From Gaiellasilicea sp035575835 (GTDB lineage: Bacteria > Actinomycetota > Thermoleophilia > Gaiellales > Gaiellaceae): a stretch of DNA of 17,699 bases. The notes beneath the pieces are model-generated. The model did not search any database and was not told where the DNA came from. It was given only the letters and a program-made list of their open reading frames with translations. This document shows positions 1-6,106 of this stretch, in pieces; positions within the stretch are counted from its first letter, which is position 1, and the number at the start of each line of letters is the position of its first letter. Location of the stretch: assembly GCA_035575835.1 (NCBI GenBank), contig DATLXM010000136.1, forward strand, positions 1 through 17,699, written 5' to 3'. Made by a program: the position numbers and the translations under genes.

Positions 1-90
1 GGGGTTCAGCACGGGCATCGTCTCGCCGGAGGAGGACTCGACCCACTCGCCCCCGACGTAGTTCTTGTACTGGGTGATCGCCACGCTCAC
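1..90 (-). CDS. Aldehyde dehydrogenase family protein, N-terminal fragment (runs off left edge)
   Basis: The 30 codons visible on the minus strand read VSVAITQYKNYVGGEWVESS and continue to VLNP. This is the typical opening of NAD(P)-dependent aldehyde dehydrogenases, where a short strand ending in the (Y/F)xNYVGGEW motif precedes the 'NPATGE' segment. The family oxidises aldehydes to acids or acyl-CoA in the cytoplasm. The catalytic Cys and Glu lie outside the window, so substrate class cannot be judged; a methylmalonate-semialdehyde or betaine/succinate-semialdehyde type are all possible. The GTG start at 88-90 is chosen because a GGAGG lies six bases upstream; a second GTG two codons in is the alternative. 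The gene is divergent from the amine oxidase gene, with about 210 bp between the starts. Confidence 0.8.
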   Translation of the reverse strand, partial: MSVAITQYKNYVGGEWVESSSGETMPVLNP

Positions 91-123
91 GCTCGGCCTC
101 CGTTTCCGGGATCGTCGGCGTCG

Positions 124-152
124 AGCCTAGTCGCCATCGACTCCGTGGACAA
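124..152 (-). promoter_or_regulatory. Predicted sigma70-like promoter for the aldehyde dehydrogenase gene
   Basis: On the minus strand a -35-like TTGTCC (147-152) and a -10-like TAGGCT (124-129) are separated by exactly 17 bp. The expected transcription start near 117 leaves a short leader that contains the GGAGG Shine-Dalgarno. The same -10 hexamer and the same spacing recur upstream of the BNR-repeat gene (2312-2340). This is a sequence match only. Confidence 0.4.
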
Positions 153-183
153 GTTCGATCGACTCGACCGCGCTCGACTAGGC
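125..183. repeat. 9-bp inverted repeat in the divergent promoter region
   Basis: The arms GCCTAGTCG (125-133) and CGACTAGGC (175-183) are perfect reverse complements separated by 41 bp. Each arm carries an outward-facing TAGGC core: the left arm overlaps the predicted -10 of the aldehyde dehydrogenase promoter, and the right arm faces the amine oxidase gene. Three copies of TCGACT (137-142, 159-164, 174-179) lie between or within the arms. It could be a shared operator or simply mirrored promoter elements. The rest of the 91-301 gap shows no gene. Confidence 0.35.
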
Positions 184-301
184 CACCGTGTCCAAGAACC
201 GGCCGGGTGCTCTGGCCTCAACGACCATTGCAAATCGGGTTTCCTGTGCCGCATGGTACGAGCGACAGCTTCGTCATCAGGGGATGAGGGGGAACGACGA
301 G

Positions 302-1870
302 ATGGCACGCACACTGCTTGCACGCGGGCTGCAAAGCGCAGCCGGAACGATCGCCGAAGCGTCGGCGCGCAGGATCTCGGTCGAACAGGTGCTCGAGGAG
401 CGGCGGACGACGCGGAGCCGCTTCGTGCGCGACGCGGGTGTCGCCGCGATCGGGCTGACCGCGTTCGGCAAGCTCGCCTCGCCCGCACGGGGCGCCGGGG
501 CGCCGAGAATCGCAATCGTGGGGGCTGGGCTCGCGGGGCTCAGCGCCGCGTACTCGCTCCGCCAGGCCGGTTACACAGCCGACGTCTACGAGGGCTCGGA
601 TCGGATCGGCGGCCGCTGCTGGACGCTGCGCGGCGCGTTCCCGGACGGCCAGATCGTCGAGCACGGCGGCGAGCTGATCGACCAGAGCCACGGCGCGATC
701 CGGAACATGGCGCAGGGCCTCGGGCTCAAGCTGGACAACCTGCTCCAGGCCGAGCAGAACGGAACCGAGCTCATGGGCTACTTCGACGGGAAGCCCTACT
801 CCTACGCGGAGATGACCGACGATCTGAAGGCGGCCTGGCAGAAGATCCACAAGGACGTCTCGGCCGCGAGCTACCCGACCACGTTCGAGATCTCGACGGA
901 GCGGGGGCGCGAGCTCGACCGGCTCTCGATCGTCGACTGGATCGAGGAGACGTTCGAGGGAGGGATCCGCTCCCGGATCGGCCAGCTCCTCGACGTCGCC
1001 TACAACATCGAGTACGGCGGCGAGTCCTCCGTCCAGAGCTCGCTCAACCTGCTCTACCTGCTCGGCTACTCCGGCCAGGGCCAGTTCCGCGTCTTCGGGC
1101 CCTCGAACGAGAAGTACCACGTCGCCGGCGGGAACGACCAGATCACGGATCGCCTCGCCGAGCGGCTTCCCGGCCAGATCCGGACCGGAATGGAGCTCAC
1201 CGCAGTCAAGCTGAACTCGAGTGGCGGCTACTCGCTCACGTTCGCCCAGGCGAGCGGGACGACCACGGTCACCGCCGACCGGGTGGTGCTCGCGATCCCG
1301 TTCTCGATCCTCCGCTCGTCGGTCGACATCACGCGCGCAGGCTTCGAGAAGCTGAAGCTGACCGCGATCCGCGAGCAGGGGATGGGGACGAACTCGAAGC
1401 TGCACGTCGGCTTCAAGAGCCGCTTCTGGCGCGCCCTCGGGTCGAACGGCGACACCTTCTCGGACACGGGCTACCAGAACACCTGGGAGGTCTCGCGCGG
1501 CCAGGCCGGAGCGAACGGGATCCTCGTCGACTACACCGGCGGGAACATCGGGGCGAGCTTCGGCTCCGGAACTCCGGCGGAACGCGCGAAGCAGTTCCTC
1601 GCTCAGCTGGAGCCGGTCCTCCAGGGCGCGACGAAGCAGTGGAACGGGCGGGCCGAGATCGACTTCTGGCCCGGCAACCGCTGGGCGAAGGGCTCCTACT
1701 CCTACTGGAAGGTCGGCCAGTACACGAAGTTCGCCGGGATGGAGGGCAGGCGCCAGGGCAACTGCCACTTCGCGGGCGAGCACACCTCGATCGACTTCCA
1801 GGGCTATCTGAACGGCGCCGTCGAGACTGGCCAGCGGGCCGCCGCGGAGATCCTGGCCGATTACAAGTAA
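302..1870 (+). CDS. FAD-dependent amine oxidase (flavin monoamine oxidase family)
   Basis: This 522-residue protein belongs to the flavin amine oxidase superfamily, which oxidises primary or secondary amines to imines with reduction of O2. The dinucleotide-binding motif AIVGAGLAGLSAAYSL is at residues 71-86 (GxGxxG 74-79), the acidic ribose-binding Glu is in DVYEG (E97), and RIGGR follows at 101-105. The C-terminal FAD segment GEHTSIDFQGYLNGAVETG begins at 492. Residues 33-60 resemble a Tat signal (a basic stretch, F-V, then a hydrophobic run ending before ARGA), but the second twin-arginine position is Ser (TRSRFV), so export is uncertain. The ATG at 302 is preferred because a GAGGGGG lies nine bases upstream; in-frame starts at 188 (GTG) and 284 exist. 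The substrate is unknown; L-amino-acid oxidase or polyamine oxidase roles are possible. Confidence 0.85.
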   Translation: MARTLLARGLQSAAGTIAEASARRISVEQVLEERRTTRSRFVRDAGVAAIGLTAFGKLASPARGAGAPRIAIVGAGLAGLSAAYSLRQAGYTADVYEGSDRIGGRCWTLRGAFPDGQIVEHGGELIDQSHGAIRNMAQGLGLKLDNLLQAEQNGTELMGYFDGKPYSYAEMTDDLKAAWQKIHKDVSAASYPTTFEISTERGRELDRLSIVDWIEETFEGGIRSRIGQLLDVAYNIEYGGESSVQSSLNLLYLLGYSGQGQFRVFGPSNEKYHVAGGNDQITDRLAERLPGQIRTGMELTAVKLNSSGGYSLTFAQASGTTTVTADRVVLAIPFSILRSSVDITRAGFEKLKLTAIREQGMGTNSKLHVGFKSRFWRALGSNGDTFSDTGYQNTWEVSRGQAGANGILVDYTGGNIGASFGSGTPAERAKQFLAQLEPVLQGATKQWNGRAEIDFWPGNRWAKGSYSYWKVGQYTKFAGMEGRRQGNCHFAGEHTSIDFQGYLNGAVETGQRAAAEILADYK

Positions 1871-1883
1871 TCGGCGCAAGATG

Positions 1884-1909
1884 TGGGGATCCGCAGCGGC
1901 GGATCCCCA
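1884..1909. terminator. Hairpin between convergent genes
   Basis: TGGGGATCCGC (1884-1894) and GCGGATCCCCA (1899-1909) form a perfect 11-bp stem with the four-base loop AGCG. It sits 13 bases after the amine oxidase stop and 8 bases from the PPOX stop. It has no U-tract on either strand, so it may act as a bidirectional 3'-end stabiliser or a Rho-assisted terminator. Confidence 0.6.
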
Positions 1910-1917
1910 TCACGCGC

Positions 1918-2319
1918 TCAGTCCTTGAGTCCGCTCGAGTCGACGTGCTCGGGGGTGATCCGCACGTTGACGCGCTGCTCGTCCGCGCTGCGGTAGGGGT
2001 ACTCGTCCACCCCGAGGTACTTCTTCGCCAGCTTGTCGATCTGCGCGTCGGCGCCCTCGTGGCTCAGCTCGGCCGGGCCCGAGACCGAGATCCACTTGAA
2101 ACCGTCCTGCGGGTCGACCACCGTCATCGCGGCGCGCGCGTCCTTGCGCAAATGCTCGGGCTTCGCGCGGCCCTCGGCGGTGTTGAAGATGACGGCGTCC
2201 TCGTCGACGTCGACCCAGACGACGGTGTTGTGCGGGGATCCGTCCTCCCGGAGCGTCGTCACGATCCCGAAATACGGGTTCTGCAGAAAGTCGTGTTGCG
2301 CGGATGTCAGCTTGGCCAT
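1918..2319 (-). CDS. PPOX-class F420-dependent oxidoreductase
   Basis: This 133-residue protein belongs to the pyridoxamine-5'-phosphate-oxidase-like split-barrel superfamily, in the branch of actinobacterial F420-binding oxidoreductases (FDOR-B type). Visible family segments are the opening FLQNPYFGIVTTLREDGSPH, the strand TVVWVDVDEDAVIFNTAEGR, the basic K/H stretch KPEHLRKDAR, WISVSGPAEL, and the C-terminal IDKLAKKYLG plus DEYPYR. These are the segments that line the cofactor groove in the family. It is predicted to reduce or oxidise a small substrate with deazaflavin F420 in the cytoplasm; the substrate is not predictable. The ATG at 2317-2319 is set by AAGGAG five bases upstream; a longer in-frame ORF upstream has no coding character. 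Its start lies 28 bp from the divergent BNR gene. Confidence 0.85.
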   Translation of the reverse strand: MAKLTSAQHDFLQNPYFGIVTTLREDGSPHNTVVWVDVDEDAVIFNTAEGRAKPEHLRKDARAAMTVVDPQDGFKWISVSGPAELSHEGADAQIDKLAKKYLGVDEYPYRSADEQRVNVRITPEHVDSSGLKD

Positions 2320-2340
2320 GCCGTCTCCTTGCTCTAGGCT
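2312..2340 (+). promoter_or_regulatory. Predicted promoter giving a leaderless BNR/moaD-like mRNA
   Basis: TTGGCC (2312-2317) and TAGGCT (2335-2340) are separated by 17 bp, and the GTG start of the BNR gene follows 7 bp after the -10 element. This places the transcription start at or next to the first base of the start codon. No Shine-Dalgarno precedes that GTG, which fits a leaderless transcript. The -35 overlaps the start codon of the divergent PPOX gene. Confidence 0.45.
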
Positions 2341-2347
2341 CACGTCG

Positions 2348-3403
2348 GTGGGCGTCCTTCTCCTGATTGGAACGCGCAAGGGGCTGTTCCTCATCCGCGG
2401 ATCCGAAAACGACTGGGCGCTCGAAGGCCCGCTCCTGCCCGGCTGGTCGATCAACCACGCGGTCGCCGACCCGCGCAACGGCTCCCTCTACGCGTGTTCG
2501 AACAGCTGGGTCTACGGCGGCTGCGTCCACCGCTCCACCGATGGTGGCGCGACCTGGGAGCGCTCGGAGGGGCTCGGCCTGCCAGAGGAGAGCGAGCTCA
2601 AGCTCGCCTCGACCTGGCACCTCGAGCCGGGACACGCCTCGCAGCCGGGCACGCTCTGGCTCGGCGGCGAGCCCGGCGTCCTCTTCCGCTCGGACGACTC
2701 GGGCGTGACCTGGGCTGCGAACGAGGCGGTGCTCGGCCACTCGACCCGCGACCGCTGGAGCGCGGGCGCCGGCGGGATGATCACACACTCGATCGCGGTC
2801 GACCCCGAGAACGCGGAGCGGCTCTGGATCGGGATCTCGGCCGCGGGCGTCTTCCGCAGCGTGGACGGCGGCGCGAGCTTCGAGCCCGCGAACGTCGGAA
2901 CCGAGGCGTGCTTCTTCCCGGACAACCGCTTCCCCGACGTCGGGCAGTGCGTCCACAAGCTGCTTGTGCACCCCGCCCGACCCGACCGGCTCTGGCAGCA
3001 GAACCATTGCGGCGTCTACCGCTCCGACGACGGCGGCACGAAGTGGGAGCGCCTGGACGAGAACGGCCTTCCCTCCCCGTTCGGCTTCGCGCTCGCCCTG
3101 GACGCAGCCGACCCCGACGTGGCCTACGTGATCCCCGAGGAGAGCGCGGAGAACAGGGTCACGAGCGACGGCAGGCTCGGGATCTACCGGACGAGCGACG
3201 CCGGGGCGAGCTGGGAGGCGAACGTGGCCGTCGATCCCGCCTGGGCCGCGGTGCTCCGCGAGGGCATGGCCTACGACGCCGAGGGCGGCGTCTACGCAGG
3301 TACCCAGAGCGGCTTCGTCTACGCGCTCAAGGACGGCGAGGTGCAGGAGGCGGCACGGCACCTGCCGCCGATCCTCTCCGTCGAAGCCACCGCGTGGCAG
3401 TAG
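2348..3403 (+). CDS. BNR/Asp-box repeat beta-propeller protein (sialidase/sortilin-like fold)
   Basis: This 351-residue protein contains five Asp-box motifs of the S-x-D-x-G-x-x-W/F type, near residues 63-70 (STDGGATW), 115-122 (SDDSGVTW), 171-178 (SVDGGASF), 226-233 (SDDGGTKW) and 282-289 (TSDAGASW). These are diagnostic of the beta-propeller seen in sialidases, sortilin/VPS10 and photosystem-assembly factors. It opens directly with a strand (VGVLLLIGTRKGLF) and has no signal peptide or lipobox, so it is probably cytoplasmic, unlike true secreted sialidases. I do not see a sialidase FRIP motif and do not predict glycosidase activity. The GTG at 2348 is chosen because the family opens with this strand and a promoter sits seven bases away; an ATG at 2318 would overlap the divergent gene. 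Its last ten bases overlap the MoaD/ThiS-like gene, so the two are probably coupled. Confidence 0.75.
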   Translation: MGVLLLIGTRKGLFLIRGSENDWALEGPLLPGWSINHAVADPRNGSLYACSNSWVYGGCVHRSTDGGATWERSEGLGLPEESELKLASTWHLEPGHASQPGTLWLGGEPGVLFRSDDSGVTWAANEAVLGHSTRDRWSAGAGGMITHSIAVDPENAERLWIGISAAGVFRSVDGGASFEPANVGTEACFFPDNRFPDVGQCVHKLLVHPARPDRLWQQNHCGVYRSDDGGTKWERLDENGLPSPFGFALALDAADPDVAYVIPEESAENRVTSDGRLGIYRTSDAGASWEANVAVDPAWAAVLREGMAYDAEGGVYAGTQSGFVYALKDGEVQEAARHLPPILSVEATAWQ

Positions 3404-3642
3404 TCCTTCTTCCCGGCTTGCTCGCGACGGAGGCCGGCGGGCAGAAGGAGTTCGAGGTCGAGGCGGAGACGGTCGGTGCGGCCCTCCGGAGCCTTCCGGT
3501 CGCCGACCTGCTCCTCGACGAATCGGGTGCCGTCCGACCACTCGTCCACGTCTACGTGGACGGCGAGCGGGAGCGCGACCTCATGGCGCCCCTCGCCTCT
3601 GCGGCGACGATCCGCGTCGTCGCCGCGATCGCCGGCGGTTAG
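3394..3642 (+). CDS. MoaD/ThiS-family ubiquitin-like protein
   Basis: This 82-residue protein starts with a beta strand (VAVVLLPGLL), has the central V-x-V-Y-V-D-G strand-turn (residues 51-57), and ends in ...RVVAAIAGG with a C-terminal Gly-Gly (81-82). This is the signature of MoaD/ThiS sulfur-carrier proteins, whose terminal Gly is adenylated and thiocarboxylated by an E1-like enzyme. It overlaps the BNR gene by 10 bp (3394-3403), has no evident Shine-Dalgarno and is probably translated by coupling. No molybdopterin, thiamine, E1-like or JAB-protease gene is in the window, so its acceptor pathway is unknown. The pairing with a BNR propeller rather than with MoaE or ThiF suggests a dedicated partnership. 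The stop codon overlaps that of the convergent lipoprotein gene. Confidence 0.72.
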   Translation: MAVVLLPGLLATEAGGQKEFEVEAETVGAALRSLPVADLLLDESGAVRPLVHVYVDGERERDLMAPLASAATIRVVAAIAGG

Positions 3643-4688
3643 CTCTTGGCGACAGCCGTCGGGATCTTCGTGATCTCGCCGGCCGCGATCTGCTTGCCGA
3701 TCTCCTTGACCGCGTCGAGGTCGGCCTTCGGCACGTCCGGGCTGACCGTTCCGAGCCCGACCCCATCCTCCTTGAGCCCGAAGGTCGCGTTGCGGCCCCC
3801 CTGCCACGTGCCGTCCTTGATCGACTGGATGGTCAGGAAGACGGCGGAATCGACGCCCTTCTTCGCGCTCGTGAGGATGTGCGCTCCGAGCGCAGACTGA
3901 TCGGCGTCGACGCCGATCCCCCAGCGCTTGCGCTCGCCGGCGGCGTTCAGGGCACCGAGCCCGCAGCCGCCTGCGACCTGGAAGACGACGCCCGAGCCGG
4001 CCGCGATCTGGTTCAGCGCTATCTCCTTGCACTTCGCCTGGTCGTCCCAGTCCAGCGAGTAGCCGACAATCGTCTTGACCCCGGGGTCGGCCTTCTTCGC
4101 GCCGGCGAAGTAGCCGGCAATGAACCGGTCGACCGGCGGCTCCTTCATCCCGCCGACCGCGCTGATCACGTCCTCCCCGTCGCGCCGCTTCTCCTGGAGC
4201 GCGGCGAGATAACCGACGAGATACCCGACCTCCTGCTCGCGGAAGAGGAGACCCTGGACGTTCGCCGGCTTGCCGGGGACGAAAGCGTGGTCGACGTCGA
4301 TGATCGCGAACTTCGTCTCGGGGAAGCGCTGCGCCACCTTGCCGATCGCGTCACCCTGCGCGAAGCCGACGCCGATCACGAGGTCGTACCCCTGGCGCGC
4401 CAGCGAGGACATGTTCGGGATGTAGTCCGCGGCCGACGCCGATTCGATCACGCGGCCCTCGACCGCGAGCTCGGCCTGCGCGCGCTCGAGCCCGTTGAAC
4501 GCGAGCTCGTTGAAGCCGTTGTCGTCGAGCTGCCCGAGATCCGTGATCAGGCCGACCTTCAGGGCCGGCGGCTCGTTGACGCCGACACCGTCGCCGTTCT
4601 GGTCGCCGCCCCCGCCGCAACCGGCGAGTGCCAGCGTGGCGAGAAGCAGCGGCGTGGCGAACACGAGAGCCAGGGAGATCCGACGCAT
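3639..4688 (-). CDS. BMP-family (Med/BmpA/PnrA) ABC transporter substrate-binding lipoprotein
   Basis: This 349-residue protein has a lipoprotein signal ending in the lipobox LAGC (Cys24), then a Gly-rich linker. The BMP fold follows: KVGLITDLGQLDDNGFNELA, where the D-x-G-x-x-D-D-x-x-F-N motif is typical of the purine-nucleoside-binding BMP family, then DLVIGVGFAQGDAI, FAIIDVDHAF, FREQEVGYLVGYLAAL, a V-G-G-x-x-x-P-P-V-D-R-F segment, and GIGVDADQSA. It should sit on the outer face of the membrane and deliver nucleosides to an ABC importer. The usual ATPase and two permease genes are not adjacent; the downstream neighbour is convergent, so it is an orphan here. The ATG at 4686-4688 has an AAAGG nine bases upstream. 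It is divergent from the NrtR-like regulator, with 29 bp between starts, which suggests possible co-regulation. Confidence 0.88.
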   Translation of the reverse strand: MRRISLALVFATPLLLATLALAGCGGGGDQNGDGVGVNEPPALKVGLITDLGQLDDNGFNELAFNGLERAQAELAVEGRVIESASAADYIPNMSSLARQGYDLVIGVGFAQGDAIGKVAQRFPETKFAIIDVDHAFVPGKPANVQGLLFREQEVGYLVGYLAALQEKRRDGEDVISAVGGMKEPPVDRFIAGYFAGAKKADPGVKTIVGYSLDWDDQAKCKEIALNQIAAGSGVVFQVAGGCGLGALNAAGERKRWGIGVDADQSALGAHILTSAKKGVDSAVFLTIQSIKDGTWQGGRNATFGLKEDGVGLGTVSPDVPKADLDAVKEIGKQIAAGEITKIPTAVAKS

Positions 4689-4705
4689 CGAAATGCCTTT
4701 CGCTA

Positions 4706-4732
4706 AGGTTTTAGACTGTGAGGCGGAAACCT
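4706..4732. promoter_or_regulatory. Candidate operator: AGGTTT-N15-AAACCT inverted repeat
   Basis: AGGTTT (4706-4711) and AAACCT (4727-4732) are perfect reverse complements with centres 21 bp apart, about two helical turns. They lie across the start codon of the NrtR-like gene and just upstream of the divergent lipoprotein gene. The arms are short and chance is possible. Binding by the neighbouring regulator is inference. Confidence 0.3.
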
Positions 4733-5416
4733 GAGCGGGAGTCTACCACAGCGCCTGCTCAGATCGTCCTCGCCGTGGTCTTCCAGGTGCGCGAGGGAGA
4801 CCTCCAGGCCCTGCTCTGGCAACGCGCGCGTGAGCCGTTCGGGGGCGCATGGGCGCTTCCGGGCGGCGCTCTCTCACCCGACGAGACGCTGGACGAGTCG
4901 ATCCGCCACCATCTCGCGGCGAAGGTGGACGTGCGCGAGGTCGCCCACGCGGAGCAACTGGGAACGTGGAGCGCGCCCGACCGCAACCCGACCCGCCGGG
5001 AGCTCGCGACCGCCTACCTCGAGCTCGTCCCGGCGGACGTGGACCCGGCGCTGCCGGAGGACACCGCCTGGCACCCGGTCGACGGCCTGCCGCTCCTCGC
5101 CTTCGACCACGGCGAGCTCGTGCTCGCGGGGCGCGAGCGCCTGCGCGCGAAGCTCTCGTACACGAACATCGGCTTCGCGCTGGCTCCACCATCGTTCACG
5201 CTTCCGGAGCTCCGAGACGTCTATGTGGCCGCGCTCGGACACGAGGTCTCCGCCACGAACCTGAAGCGAGTCCTGCTGCGACGTGATGTCCTGGAGGCGA
5301 CCGGCGCCCGGCGGGACCCGGGTAGGACGGGCGGCAGGCCTGCTGAGCTCTACCGTTTTCGCTCCGGCGAGCTCGAGGTCACGGATCAGTTCGCAGCGCT
5401 TCGTCCTCCCGCCTGA
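4718..5416 (+). CDS. NrtR-like transcriptional regulator: degenerate Nudix domain plus C-terminal winged helix
   Basis: This 232-residue protein has an N-terminal Nudix fold (about 14-135; IVLAVVFQVREGDLQALLWQR, then FGGAWALPGG) and a C-terminal winged-helix domain (about 146-215; TNIGFALAPPSFTLPELRDVY, then NLKRVLLRRDVL and GRPAELYRF). This is the layout of NrtR regulators, which sense ADP-ribose or related NAD metabolites and control NAD or pentose genes. The Nudix box begins correctly (G50, E56), but the catalytic R-E is H64-H65 and the metal-binding E-E is A68-K69, so hydrolysis is not expected. That matches a ligand-sensing regulator. The GTG at 4718 is the first start before the beta strand; it lacks a clear Shine-Dalgarno, and TAAGGT eight bases upstream could make it leaderless. 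The divergent nucleoside-binding lipoprotein gene is a plausible target. Confidence 0.75.
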   Translation: MRRKPERESTTAPAQIVLAVVFQVREGDLQALLWQRAREPFGGAWALPGGALSPDETLDESIRHHLAAKVDVREVAHAEQLGTWSAPDRNPTRRELATAYLELVPADVDPALPEDTAWHPVDGLPLLAFDHGELVLAGRERLRAKLSYTNIGFALAPPSFTLPELRDVYVAALGHEVSATNLKRVLLRRDVLEATGARRDPGRTGGRPAELYRFRSGELEVTDQFAALRPPA

Positions 5417-5442
5417 GAAACGGGTGAAGGCGCACCCGTTTC
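5417..5442 (+). terminator. Hairpin directly after the NrtR-like gene
   Basis: GAAACGGGTG (5417-5426) and CACCCGTTTC (5433-5442) form a perfect 10-bp stem with a six-base loop, starting at the base after the stop codon. The 3' arm core CACCCG (5433-5438) can alternatively pair with CGGGTG (5442-5447) across a three-base loop. A further hairpin, AGCCG-ATT-CGGCT, lies at 5458-5470. There is no U-tract, so it is a terminator-like or mRNA-end structure. Nothing else is seen in the 5417-5527 gap. Confidence 0.55.
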
Positions 5443-5527
5443 GGGTGACGAAGGCGAAGCCGATTCGGCTCTCCAGGAAGCGGGAGCGAGGATCCGCGCG
5501 GGGGCCGACCCGGCCGACGAAGGGAAG

Positions 5528-6106
5528 GTGTTGCGGCGGCTCCTTCTCATTCTCGCGGTCTTCTGCTGCGTCCCGGCGTCCTCGGCGCTCGCGGCCGGCG
5601 GAAACTACGGCTTCGAGGGAGGTACGCCGCGCCAGCAGGCGCAGGTTCGTTCGGCGCTCGCCACGAGCTCCTTCGACTTCGGAATCGTGCCGCAGCGGGT
5701 CACCGTCCACATCGGCGGCTTCGGTGTCTCGCATTCGACCCCTGGCCACGTCTGGCTGGACGGTGGGCTCCTCGACGCCGGTCAGTTCTCGTGGCCGACC
5801 GTGATGGACGAGTTCGCGCACCAGGTCGACTTCTTCGTCCTCGACGCGCCCCGGCGCGCGATCCTCCAGCAGCGCCTCGGAGCGTCTGCCTGGTGCTACG
5901 AGGTCGGCGATCTGAATCACGCCACCCAGGGCTGTGAGCGGTTCTCCTCGATGATCGCCTGGGCCTACTGGCCCTCGAAGGACAATGCGTATCGCCCCAC
6001 CGCGGCCACGGACGAGACGGCGGCGATGCCGCCAGCTGACTTCCGCGCCCTGCTCGGTGACCTGATCGGGGCGCCACGCGCGCTCGCCGCCGCCAAGCGT
6101 CGCTAG
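5528..6106 (+). CDS. Secreted protein of unknown function with a gluzincin-like DExxH motif
   Basis: The 192-residue product starts with a Sec signal peptide: RR, a hydrophobic run to about residue 20, and predicted cleavage after SALA. A GTG at 5528 follows a purine-rich GAAGGGAAG; the adjacent TTG at 5531 is an alternative start. I do not recognise the family with certainty. Visible features are VTVHIGGFGVSHS and VWLDGGLLD, then DEFAHQVDFFVLD (94-106), CYEVGDL, and GCERFSSMIAWAYWPS (135-150). The segment looks like an HExxH zinc-peptidase helix in which the first His is Asp (D94-E95-x-x-H98), and E137 might serve as a third ligand. C123 and C136 could form a disulfide in the exported protein. 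Peptidase activity is doubtful given the substitution. The stop overlaps the stop of the convergent response-regulator gene. Confidence 0.65.
   Translation: MLRRLLLILAVFCCVPASSALAAGGNYGFEGGTPRQQAQVRSALATSSFDFGIVPQRVTVHIGGFGVSHSTPGHVWLDGGLLDAGQFSWPTVMDEFAHQVDFFVLDAPRRAILQQRLGASAWCYEVGDLNHATQGCERFSSMIAWAYWPSKDNAYRPTAATDETAAMPPADFRALLGDLIGAPRALAAAKRR

Noticed and set aside
145..2337. 730-codon plus-strand frame overlapping the amine oxidase
   Set aside because: Wrong frame; Arg/Asp/Gly-rich shadow with no motifs, while the amine oxidase frame carries the complete FAD signatures.
1910..3541. Long minus-strand frame opposite the BNR gene
   Set aside because: Out-of-frame shadow. The real minus-strand gene here is the PPOX protein at 1918-2319, and the BNR gene on the plus strand has five Asp boxes.
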